A stretch of DNA of 64,000 nt. Origin: Acanthopleura granulata (taxonomy: Eukaryota; Mollusca; Polyplacophora; Chitonida; Chitonidae). Below the pieces are notes generated by a model. It had not been told where the DNA came from. It did not search any database and saw only the letters and a program-made list of their open reading frames with translations. The stretch lies in the NCBI GenBank assembly GCA_016165875.1, contig JABBOT010000001.1, forward strand, positions 38,802,252 to 38,866,251, given 5' to 3'. Numbering within the stretch: the stretch's first letter is position 1; each line of letters starts with the position of its first letter. Positions 8,733-17,480 of the stretch are shown here, piece by piece. A program made the translations under genes and the position numbers.

Positions 8733-8878
8733 CGCTATGTTAGTAAAACACAGGGATTGAAAATCCACAGCGGCTGGTACGGTATAGTCCCTATCATCCA
8801 ATCAGATGCATGGGATTTTGCTCTCTATTTGGTCCGCAGCGCTGTCAAACTTTACAAGCCGACCAATCCATATAAAAG
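8733..8878 (+). promoter_or_regulatory. CCAAT/TATA promoter of small gene 2 (upstream module copy A)
   Basis: Contains CGCTATG...AACACAGGGATTGAAAAT (from 8733), CCAATCAG (8798), a second GACCAATCC, and TATAAAA at 8871-8877. Initiation would be expected near 8900. The part 8733-8823 is repeated in diverged form at 9729-9822. Confidence 0.6.
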
Positions 8879-8903
8879 GGAAACTCAGTTACATGTACTC
8901 ATT

Positions 8904-9176
8904 ATGCAGAATTTTATCGAAGCGATTATGGAAAAGCCGCAAAAAGGGAGAAGACAAGGTGAATCAGCATTCCATTTCGCATTGCGGGACTGGGTGGAAA
9001 GACTGGGAGTTCGATACAAAGAAGCGGATGAAATCTACAAGCGAGCCTTAGCCGGTGACGGCGGGTTGTTCGGAGAGAACCAGATGATAGAGATTCAAGA
9101 GGCCCGCTCCGCATTGGGATACGCACGGGAAAAGTTCCATAAAGCTGAACGTGCGTTACGGGAGTATACCCGCTAG
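8904..9176 (+). CDS. Small charged helical protein, gene 2
   Basis: 90 codons from ATG at 8904; an alternative ATG at 8928 gives 82 codons and would leave a more normal leader, as the TATA box is at 8871. I do not recognise the family. The protein is mostly helical by composition, with many Lys, Arg and Glu and a pattern RDWVERLGVRYKEADEIYKRAL followed by a Gly-rich turn (DGGLFG) and a second charged helix ending AERALREYTR. The same plan (helix with YKE...Y...AL, turn, charged helix) appears in the protein at 10362-10718, so the two may be old paralogs. It ends 60 nt before a stem-loop of histone type, a distance usual for histone mRNAs. Confidence 0.55.
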   Translation: MQNFIEAIMEKPQKGRRQGESAFHFALRDWVERLGVRYKEADEIYKRALAGDGGLFGENQMIEIQEARSALGYAREKFHKAERALREYTR

Positions 9177-9236
9177 AACGAAGCTGCTCTTCGGAATGAC
9201 AACTGAGCCAAGCTAAGCTACCCCATCACCCCCAAC

Positions 9237-9271
9237 AGCCCTTGTAAGGGCTAACCAATTTCCCCGAAAGG
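9237..9271 (+). terminator. Histone-like 3' element II: 16-nt stem-loop plus CGAAAG
   Basis: AGCCCT-TGTA-AGGGCT (9237-9252) has the 6-bp stem and 4-nt loop of the histone stem-loop; its outer G-C pair is replaced by A-T. CCCAAC precedes and AACCAA follows, similar to the usual CCAAA and ACCCA flanks. CCCCGAAAGG lies at 9262-9271, with CGAAAG 13 nt after the stem. Confidence 0.6.
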
Positions 9272-9728
9272 TTTGCTTTCGAAATTTAAGCACGATATAT
9301 TTATATATATGGGTTATGTATGTTTCATTTTATGTCTCTGATTTTGTCCGCTTTATGTAAAACAAAACCAAAATTAGCCCCTCACATTCAACATCTTTAT
9401 GATAGGGCTGTAGATACATGTGTATACACCCAATTATACCACGTTTTCATCCACATATAACGTTTCCATTTACATCCATGCTAGAAAAAAAACAAAACAA
9501 AACAAAAAAAAAACAAATTACGTGTATTACGACTGTGTATATACCCTTTCTAATTATTAAATTTATATGTCAAAACTAAATGCTGATATTTTAACACTGC
9601 ATTTGTTTTTTTTTAATATTTCTGTACATACAAGTAAGCTATTGATATCTCTATATGCGCGCATAGTCCTGTGTACTGTATGAACCTACGAGAACGAAAC
9701 ATCGTTATTAATATACTATGAGGCAAAC
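9272..9728. other. AT-rich spacer, no gene recognised
   Basis: Homopolymer-rich sequence (an A/AAAAC run near 9485-9515 and a T run near 9606). I see nothing coding on either strand. Confidence 0.5.
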
Positions 9729-9885
9729 CGCTATGCTATAGTGAAACACAAGGATTGAAAATTTTCTAGCACTGCTCAGACATCACCCACTATCGACCAA
9801 TCAGAACAGCGGAATTTGCCCTGCCTCCAGCTCGTACCGATAGAGCGTACATCTACTGTTGTGCTTCTCCAGGGGTGTAAAACAC
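9729..9885 (+). promoter_or_regulatory. Promoter-module copy B, apparently without a gene
   Basis: CGCTATGCTATAGTGAAACACAAGG... to CCAATCAG (9799) aligns with 8733-8823 over about 90 nt. No TATA box or convincing ORF follows. A short hairpin GGTGT-AAA-ACACC at 9875-9887 could be a decayed remnant of the 3' stem-loop. It looks like a duplicated gene unit that has lost its coding part. Confidence 0.45.
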
Positions 9886-10076
9886 CAATTATCTCTTTAC
9901 CGCTTTCATATTTTATACACATGCTGACGAATTATGTATATTAAGGACTTTTATTTTTTAATTATTAAGATTATATCCCAATAAAAGTTGATATTTAAAC
10001 CTATATTCTTATATTTCCATCCAAAAAAGAGTCACGGTAAAAACACAATGCTTGTAAATGCAGAAAGCCCACGTGA

Positions 10077-10274
10077 CCGCTATAAACCAATGCGAAATGG
10101 TGAAATTGCTCTCTATGACCGTCGCGCTTTTTGGGCATGCCGCTGCGGGAGTTTACGAGCACCAGTATATTTATTTCATAAAAACAACTCCCGGAGTACA
10201 CCTGTCCGTGCATTTTTTTTTTTCTCTCCACACCAATCACTGCTTTCGTTTAGATCCGCGCTGCTGCTATATAG
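10077..10274 (+). promoter_or_regulatory. CCAAT/TATA promoter of small gene 3 (module copy C)
   Basis: CGCTATAAACCAATGCG...TTGCTCTCTAT (10078-10117) shares CAAT...TTGCTCTCTAT with copy A. Downstream are CCAATCA (10233) and TATATAG (10268-10274), which place initiation near 10300 and give a leader of about 60 nt. Confidence 0.5.
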
Positions 10275-10361
10275 TCTGCGAGCATTGGTGACAGACTCAC
10301 AGTCACTCTACTGCATTTCTGCGGGAGCTGATTTCACGACAAAAACCCAGAGAGGAAGATT

Positions 10362-10718
10362 ATGGATTCACTCACGGAGATGATTATTCGATTACGAGAC
10401 TGCCCCAGCATCGTAGTACGTACAGGGGACCCTGAAACGGATAGACTACCGTTATGGCGATTCCTCCTGAAGAAACGACTGGAATACTTTTACAAGGAGT
10501 ATGAAACAGCCTATTTAAAATACATGGAAGCCTTGGATCGACAAGTTATGGTGGGCCCAGGACCAGAGTTTGCAAGACTCCTCCACTTACACGCAGCAGA
10601 GGTGAATGAACTGGAGCACATCATGGAACGGAATCGTGTGAGACTTTTACGTGCGGAGGTGGAATATAGACATTTGGGAGAACCGCCCAACAACGATAAC
10701 AACAACAACAACAACTAA
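10362..10718 (+). CDS. Small charged helical protein, gene 3, with Asn-rich tail
   Basis: 118 codons from ATG at 10362. Family not recognised. Two long charged helices are likely: residues about 30-58 (WRFLLKKRLEYFYKEYETAY) and about 70-102 (ARLLHLHAAEVNELEHIMER and following), joined by a VGPGP turn. Heptad-like Leu spacing in the second suggests a coiled coil. The tail NNDNNNNNN comes from an AAC microsatellite (from about 10690). The protein resembles gene 2 in plan and partly in sequence (YKE-x-E/D...Y...AL). CCAAT/TATA lie upstream and a canonical histone stem-loop with downstream element lies 244 nt after the stop. Confidence 0.6.
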   Translation: MDSLTEMIIRLRDCPSIVVRTGDPETDRLPLWRFLLKKRLEYFYKEYETAYLKYMEALDRQVMVGPGPEFARLLHLHAAEVNELEHIMERNRVRLLRAEVEYRHLGEPPNNDNNNNNN

Positions 10719-10888
10719 ATTTCATAATCAGACGTATCTGCGACACCAGGTTGGCTGAGTGATCTCTTGTTCTTCATGCCTTTTGCCAAGCACTTCTCAT
10801 ACAGTGATGACTGCTACATCATCCTAGTTATTGCACATTTGTAGTTGTTGTGATATTTATATCAAATCCCCAGATCCATCTTCCAGAT

Positions 10889-10958
10889 ACGGCTTCTCTC
10901 CATTACGGACTCTCGTTATAATCACGGCTTCTCTTCATCACGGACTCTCCCTATATTC
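10889..10958 (+). repeat. Two 35-bp tandem repeats
   Basis: ACGGCTTCTCTCCATTACGG... at about 10889 is followed by ACGGCTTCTCTTCATCACGG... at about 10924, with only a few differences, directly before the histone-type stem-loop. Confidence 0.7.
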
Positions 10959-10996
10959 AAAGGCTCTTTTCAGAGCCACCCACCCTGTCGAAAGGA
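10956..10996 (+). terminator. Histone-type mRNA 3' end III: canonical stem-loop plus HDE-like element
   Basis: TTCAAA, then GGCTCT-TTTC-AGAGCC (10962-10977), then ACCCACC: this matches the metazoan replication-dependent histone stem-loop in stem, loop and flanks. CTGTCGAAAGGA (10985-10996) lies where the U7 snRNP-binding downstream element is expected, with CGAAAG 12 nt after the stem. No histone gene is nearby. The nearest upstream gene on this strand is small gene 3. Confidence 0.8.
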
Positions 10997-11139
10997 CTTT
11001 TTCCGAAATATGAGCACTATGGTTTTCGCATGTTTTTTGCATGTTTTTTTTTTTTTTTTTTTTGCATGTTTTGGCTATTTTTTGGCTATTTTTTGGTTAT
11101 TTTATTTATCTATTAGTTATTTTTTTCATTTCATTTTAT

Positions 11140-11640
11140 GTGCGACGACCAACTCCACCTACCAGAAAAACCTACCCGGACGGGGCGGCAGCTATATGGG
11201 AGGGGCACTAAACTCTGTCCCAATGCTTGAACATTATAATTATAACTGTTCAGGTATTTGGACTAGAGTATAGTGTTCCATCTCCTCAACACCACCTACC
11301 TGGAAAATCTACGCCAATGGATCAATGGGGATGTAGATTGTGCCACGCCCTCAACACCGACGGATATATGGCTGGTACACTTTACAGGGCCTTTGTACGT
11401 TCACATTATTTTAATTGTGATGTTCATAGGAGCTGTAGATTGTGCCACGCCCTCAACACCGACGGAGCCACGCCCTCAACACCGACGGATATATGGGTGG
11501 TACACTTCACGAAGCCTATGCGCATTCACATTATTTTAATTGTCAATGCACATAAGCTCTGTACATCGTACCACCCCCCTCAACACCGACTACCCCTGAA
11601 AACCCTACACCGATGGATAAATGCTTGTTTTGTTTGGTTT
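11140..11640 (+). repeat. Degenerate tandem repeats with CTCAACACCGAC motif
   Basis: The block CTCAACACCGAC(GGATATATGG) recurs around 11289, 11351, 11451, 11475 and 11580, joined to repeated TGTAGATTGTGCCACGCC, TTCACATTATTTTAATTG and CTACxCCxATGGATxAATG segments. Unit length is roughly 100-160 nt. Overlapping open frames here (11227-11715, 11273-11539) are repeat by-products. Subterminal repeats of the element are one possible meaning. Confidence 0.6.
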
Positions 11641-11875
11641 TTTTTTTTTCATGTACTCTCTGTTATGTATTGTGGTTTCTTTGTTATTTATATGTCTGTC
11701 TGTGATTTGTCGTGACATCACACACCGTGATGTCACATAATCAAACAAAGATTAGCCCCTAACATTCACTCCCCCTTAACTTATCATATATATATATAAA
11801 TATAAATACGACACACTATGCTCTGAAAATGTATACTCACAACAGTATAATATATATATATATATATATGTACTC
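11641..11875. other. AT-rich stretch with TA microsatellites
   Basis: T run at 11640-11650, a GTGATGTCA direct/inverted pair near 11715-11740, and TATA runs near 11790 and 11850-11868. Part of it is probably the intron of the finger gene. A second GTGAGT donor-like site on the - strand lies at 11840. Confidence 0.4.
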
Positions 11876-11877
11876 AC

Positions 11878-12084
11878 CAGTCTTTCTCCACTCATATCAC
11901 TTTTCTCTCCATGTCCAGTTCGATGATAATGCCGTTTCAGGGTTGACATACGGGTAAACCGCTGAGAACAACCCTTACAACTATACGTACAGCTCCCCGA
12001 TCCATGAACTTCCCGCTTGTGACGATTTAGCGTAAAACGTGCCTTAAAAACACGCGAACACAAATCACAGGTAAATCCCATCAT
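11878..12084 (-). CDS. Two-finger C2H2 zinc-finger protein, first exon
   Basis: 69 codons from ATG at 12084 to a strong donor CTG|GTGAGT at 11878/11877 (phase 0). Two C2H2 fingers are clear: FTCDLCSRVFKARFTLNRH(x4)H at residues 4-27 and YSCKGCSQRFTRMSTLKRH(x5)H at about 34-58. Without splicing the frame runs on into a TA microsatellite to 11776, which is unlikely to be coding. The downstream exon was not found. The short protein with two fingers could be a sequence-specific regulator of the element. It has its own CRE plus TATA promoter. A host origin is possible but the setting favours the element. Confidence 0.65.
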
Positions 12085-12163
12085 TTAACAATCTCCACCA
12101 CTCATCCACGCCTACGTGCTTATACACTGCCAAACACAGTGAAAAATGACAACCACCCACCAC

Positions 12164-12195
12164 TTTTTATACCTTTTAATAAACCTATGACGTCA
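12164..12195 (-). promoter_or_regulatory. CRE plus TATA promoter of the zinc-finger gene
   Basis: On the - strand, TGACGTCA (12195-12188) is followed by GGTATAAAAAG (about 12174-12164), about 80 nt before the ATG at 12084. This is a compact and well-ordered core promoter. Confidence 0.55.
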
Positions 12196-12773
12196 TAAAG
12201 GTAATCCTGATCACGCCCACACCACCCCTCCGTTGTAATTTTTTGGTATGACGCAAAAAAAAACTTGTGGAAATTCCTCGTTGTACCACCTAAGTGCAAT
12301 AGCACCGGGTAGGTGCAAATTTGACATAATGACAAAAACAACTGTCACAAAATGGGGATTCCCCATAGGAAAAAAAAACAAAAACACACTCTACCTTATC
12401 AAAACATATTACGTAACAACCGATGACGCAATAACTCCCACATGTGATGCAGCAACTGGGTCACAAGATATGACGTCATATGACGTCAGCATACCACCAC
12501 CCATACCACCATACCACCATACCACCCAGGTTAAAAGATACAAATGAGACCTGTAAGTCACATAATGCACTACTTACAGCATCATACTAACCGTCCCTGC
12601 AAACAGCCTCTTGAGTTGTGTTTATTTCATTTTCTTCATGTGTAATTAGCTATATATATATATATATATATATGACACAGGTCAGATTTGTGAGCTATAA
12701 AACTAAAGGGCTGAAATTTTGTTGAAGGTACTGAAAAGAAACAACTATACCTTAAAGCCGTAAATAATGTAAA
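12196..12773. other. Spacer with CRE pair, CATACCACC repeats and TA run
   Basis: ATGACGTCATATGACGTCAG at about 12470-12489 gives two adjacent CRE palindromes. CATACCACC/CATACCAC repeats follow at about 12490-12530, and a TA microsatellite at about 12651-12673. The right border of the element probably lies in this stretch, but no clear terminus is visible. Confidence 0.4.
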
Positions 12774-12851
12774 GTGAGGTGGAATCGAACACGCGACCGC
12801 GGTGGCGACCCGCCATTGGCCTATAGGGTTCCAAGTTCGAATCTAACTCAC
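12774..12851. repeat. Inverted pair of tRNA T-loop-like sequences (hairpin)
   Basis: GTGAGGTGGAATCGAAC and GTTCGAATCTAACTCAC form imperfect inverted arms (13 of 17) around a GC-rich core that includes TGGCG-GGT-CGCCA on the - strand. Both arms contain T-loop-like GTTCGA. It does not fold as a normal tRNA because the T stem does not pair. Confidence 0.4.
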
Positions 12852-15060
12852 GCTTGATCGGTTGATGCCGTAAGTGAAGAGGGCTGTTAAGTACATGTAT
12901 CTGGCAAAGGAAGGCGTGGTTCACTCCGAATTCGCACCCCTGCAGCATTAAATCCAAGGCCTAAAAACGTGAAAACTTCTTGAGGAAATAAATGAATAGA
13001 ATGCTGTATGGGAAGAAAATGTTTTCCGAGTAGCATTTTTAGTATTTAGGATGAACATAGCCATATACTACACCATGGGTGTAATACAAGCAGACCCTAA
13101 AAAATCTGCAATTATCATTTATCTCAAATTCTCGCTTGTGTGAAATTAATATTGTACAGTTATAGAAATACTATATTCATCATTAAAGACGGAAGCGAAA
13201 GTTGTGGTTTACAGAGGTCATCAACGACAATCAAATACGTCACATCATCAGTGACAAATTTTGCTTTCTCGTACTTATGTTCAGGCCAGCCTCAGGTTGC
13301 TATTTTAATCCCTATCTTACAATGAAACACCGTCAATCCAGGATTTAAGACAGAGGTTGGAAAAGCAATATGAGGCTTATACTTTATGGACATCCTCCAA
13401 CTTGGTCGCCACGTCAAAACGTTTTAGGCTTATAAATACATGTCCCTGTATAAAATCCTGGCTGGACTCAGGTCTGTTAACGACTGTCTTAATATGTCCG
13501 TTCGTGTTGTTAAAGAGGTGTTATTAAAGAGGAAATGCAGTTTCACGATAACAATGTTTCCAACATTTGCTTCATTTATAGTGAGGTATTCTGTCGCCTG
13601 ACAAGCTCTTAAACTCATCTTTTCACTTTTGATTCATAATTAATTTTTTAAGTGAATTAAAATGTTGTTCCTTTTCTATGGTAAAAAGTATTCCAACTTG
13701 AAAAATTGTTTAACAACCCCAGAAAACTATTTTTAACACAGGAAAGTTTGATGATTCGTTGATAAGGGGGTATAACTCTACTGCGCTTAAACGCACAACA
13801 TTTGCATTCAGTGGAGAGTCAGCGATGTTGCCTCGATCAAGATTTGGTTAAAACTGCAAGAAAATATATCCTGTTGGAGTTTTTGGTAAAACACCTGTCC
13901 CACTCTGAACACATTCAGCTGGATGCTAACTGGTTCAAATATTTGCAAATTACGGCTTTCCTTCAAGGGCAAAGAAAGTTAATACAATCATTTCAATTTA
14001 AAAACACGTTCATCAAAACACCTGTATACAATGGTCTCTAACAGAACACTAACAGTTTTCAAAGGTCTCGGTTATTGTTTTATTGTCAGATAAAATAAGC
14101 CTTCTTTCACAGAATATCTCTACCTAACACCTTTCCCATCGTATACCTCAACGGAAAATTAAAATCACTATACACGTCGTATCATGTCTGTGCCTGTAAC
14201 AAAAAAAAAAAAGCATCTAACTTCTCGTGAATACCCTAGTAACATGTGTCATTTTCTCGTAACTATTTGATAAGTATCACTGATAATGCTGCTATCGCTG
14301 GGTGATATCTGTGTTTAATTTACTACTTGGCTCAACATGCTGAAATGGTTTTACACCTTATCTAAATGGGTTTTCCTGTGTACACAACCTCTCTCCAAAG
14401 CAGTCTCCGGTACATTCAAATCAATCCTGACTGATCCGCCGCATGAAGATGATGGTCCGAAATTGATACACAGGTCTGTATAGGTGTACATATAGGTAAA
14501 GTGCACGTTATCAAATCGATATTCGTCTGGTTTTTTTATTCATGAACGTGGTCATTAAAGTAGCGCCATGACGGAAGGCCCATTTGCCTGATGCTCATGA
14601 ACGGATATTGTACTAACTATCACCGCGCCACCGTGTGGCTCTATGTTGAGCGCCCCCTAGGGTTTCGAATGGATGAAGGCATACTCAGCTTATTCGTTTC
14701 TAAGCATCCGGGGCTGACAGACACACCTCTTAAGTGCCGTTTGCGAGAAGAATTTGTTTACACAGCACAAGTGCGGTGTGGCTCACTGAAAGGTCGGCGG
14801 TGTGTTATCACTTCACGCACATGCTTCAACTCGTGCCATATTTCCCCATGGATATAAAATGTTCCACTTTTTGCAGAAAAAAGTGAGCCAACTTCCAGCG
14901 GTACGGGGGCGCTTCAAGGCCAAAAAGAAAAAAAAAAAAAAAACAGCGAGTATACCGCTTAATTTCGGACTTAGTATCGCCTAATCAGGAAAATTTCATA
15001 TTTTCCATGAGATGTTAAAAATTCTGTTCTAGTGGTGTGTTGCATTGTTGCAAAAAACTT
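12852..15060. other. Non-coding host DNA, nothing recognised
   Basis: AT-rich, no convincing ORF. Homopolymer runs occur at about 14200 (A) and 14930 (A). Confidence 0.5.
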
Positions 15061-15064
15061 TTAA

Positions 15065-16860
15065 GAGTTGATCAGTATCTATCTTTAAAAAATCACTTCC
15101 GTTTGTAATGTAATGCTTTATTTGTCTAACGAGGATTCCCCACAGCCCAATGGCCACTCGGGGGTCTCCTTGACAACACATAACATATATACAGGACAAA
15201 CAGAGAAAATAGTTACTAATACAGATAATAGAAATAATACAGATAGGCAATGGACCACACATCATGTATATAATATATGCAACAATAGAAATATTTAGAC
15301 TACAAACAAATAAATCATGTCTTACATAATTAATAAATGAAACTATAATAGAAGGAATTAATGACTACTTACGGAAATAATATTTCACGTTAACAATTTG
15401 AGAAAAAATTAACTATTTAACTACTTGCCATTGATTGAAAATCTGTTTGAGTCTGCAATAAATTTATGTACGTCTTTAAAAATTATTTTGTTTTCATCAG
15501 GTTTAATTCATCAGTTCTAAATAATGGTATATTACAAATATATTTTGAACATGAAGGAATCAGTATTGTGTACTTTACGCCTGGAGATATGGTTGATGTA
15601 ATGTGTTCGAGCATGTGCTTTCTTCGAGTGGCAAATACGGGGCATTCAAAGAAATAATGAAGTAAATTATAGTAAATTATTGTATGCAATGAAGTCGTTA
15701 GTTGGTAACGTATGTAAAAGGGTTAGATCTGGTACTGTTTGCGGTATCATTGAATGGGAGGCAAAGAAAATGAAGAATTCATAAGCTTTGTTGATTTTGT
15801 TAGACGCATTTTTACCATTAAGATTAAGAGGGGGAATTAGGGGCTTTGCTTTAGGGCCTATAAAGATTTCATCATTTACCAGTACGTCCTTTCATCTAGC
15901 TGAGGGTCGGATAATTTAAGTTTTAAATTTGCGAAGTAAGGCAGTATTGCATTCCGTTTAGCACTATTAGCTTCAAGCCTGGCAATATAGAACCGAAATG
16001 TGTCTTCCTCTGTTTTGGTACGTTTGAATTTTTAAAACCATCTACTACTGATCCGTAGTTTAAAACCAGTATCATCCGTCATCCAGAGTTTGTCACGAGG
16101 GCGAATTCTGACAGTTTTGTTTGATATACATTCAATACAAGATGACAGGAACAATTTATACCAAACATAAACTTTACCATTAATATCAGTATAGATTGCG
16201 TCAATTACATCCCATGGTGTAAGAGATAGGAGATGGCAAAAACCGACTAAGTCGGCACATTTGAAGCCTCAAACATCTCTTTTACAAGTCTAAGGTCTGT
16301 CGTATCGAGGGATTTGTGATGTACAATAGACAGTACAGTGGTCAAGGTTGGCAAGTGGTGCCGCTACAACATAGTCGTCTATATATCCAATACTATCAAC
16401 AATAATTAAGTCTTAAGATATAACCAATTTCATCGTTATACCTTGTGGGTTCAGCAATAAGTTGAAAGAGATTGTCTCCCGTGATCAAGTCAAACAAACT
16501 CATTTTTAGTTCACTCTTGTGGCGGAAATCGCCCCATTTGGTACATTGGTTATTGAAGTCTCCCAAAATTAATAATACATCTGGATTTTCTGTTAAAAAA
16601 GATGTGCTATAATCATCTAGATCATTAACGAAGAGCTCCGGTTCATTAGCAAATTTATAAGGCGGGCAATAGCAGACAGCAATAAACACACGTTTTTCAT
16701 TACATTCCATGTCGATCCTCACCAGTTCACTTTCATTTTCCAAATCTTTTCGTCGTGTGACGAGCTACTCTTTCTCCATTCCTATCCTTATCTTTTCTTC
16801 CTGTATCTCATCTGCTTTGAAGAACGACGAAAGCTGTTCATCGCCTTGAGCAAGTAAACT
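15065..16860 (-). mobile_element. LINE (non-LTR retrotransposon) remnant, internally deleted
   Basis: On the - strand, 16743-16396 encodes an endonuclease-like piece with AVCYCPPY, LLILGDFNNQCTKWGD and FQLIAEPTR, the hallmarks of the APE-type nuclease of LINE ORF2. After a frame break, DSIGYIDDY...LANLDHC continues it near 16390-16330. A second piece (15689-15483) has HYFFECPVFATRRKHMLEHI, typical of the C-terminal Cys/His region. The reverse transcriptase between them is missing. The 3' tail ends near 15100 with AAATAAAGCATTACATTAC. Frameshifts and stops make it inactive. Confidence 0.7.
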
Positions 16861-16959
16861 TGCGTTAATATGACAACATGACAAATTATTTCGATGGGGA
16901 GGCCCTGGAATTACTGTGTACATCACCACACATCAGCAAAAGGACCATATATACAGTCA
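16861..16959. other. Short gap between two LINE fragments
   Basis: No motif seen. Confidence 0.4.
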
Positions 16960-17480
16960 CCTAGTAATTACAATTAGAGAGGGCACTTAAACCACATAGT
17001 ACAAAAATACCAGAGTGCGAAGTGAATACAATGATGGGAGATTTCACATCAGTAAATAATATAAAATACTTTAGAAGGTACTTATATTGCTTAAAACACA
17101 AAAAATTGAACCAGGCCCCAATAGCCACCCTATACTGTCTTAAGTTATCCATGGCAGATATACATTAAATTTTGCAGGAAACGAAAGCACATGCTTGATA
17201 ATTTTTCGAACATTAACATATAGATCGGGGAGTGCAAAAGAATGCCTTTGGCAATATTTACAAAATAAATCTTCCTTACAGATTTTACCTATAAGCAATG
17301 GAAAGTTAATTATTACAAAAGCATCATATTCAGTAAGTAGTGTTTTTACATATATCCAGATGAGTATCAACATTACGAAAATAGAATGATACATGGATGT
17401 GACGTGATAGAAGAGTGTGATATTTACACTGAGATATGGAAACTTATTATCGAATGTCGCTGTGATATCATTCATAAACG
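16960..17480 (-). mobile_element. Second LINE 3' fragment, same orientation
   Basis: On the - strand, the piece KFPYLSVNITLFYH...DLYVNVRKIIKHVLSF resembles the degenerate C-terminus of LINE ORF2, and the stretch near 17140-17100 (GTGGCTATTGGGGCCTGG) resembles the 3' tail of the neighbouring LINE (GTGGCCATTGGGCTGTG). It is heavily decayed. Confidence 0.45.

Larger units (their letters stand above)
1..12550. mobile_element. Polinton/Maverick-like (adintovirus-like) element, right part
   Basis: The stretch groups genes typical of this class: double-jelly-roll-type capsid protein, adenain-like protease, Gly-rich basic core protein and a family B polymerase of the viral/organellar type. Genes are dense and open, unlike the rest of the window. 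The left end is outside the window. The right end is not defined: degenerate tandem repeats at 11140-11640 and 12490-12530 could be subterminal, and nothing recognisably viral is seen beyond about 12.55 kb. Without the left end I cannot test for terminal inverted repeats or a target duplication. Integrase and ATPase genes are not in this part. Placing 8.2-12.5 kb inside the element is an inference from gene style, strand packing and the absence of host-like sequence. Confidence 0.75.

Noticed and set aside
8658..8903. N-terminal extension of small gene 2
   Set aside because: It crosses the CCAAT and TATA boxes, so it is probably promoter, although it does have an ATG.
9988..10383. 131-codon frame before small gene 3
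   Set aside because: It begins with TTG, lies over the promoter and has no motif.
11227..11715. Overlapping frames in the repeat array
   Set aside because: The repeated units read through in two frames; no other coding sign.
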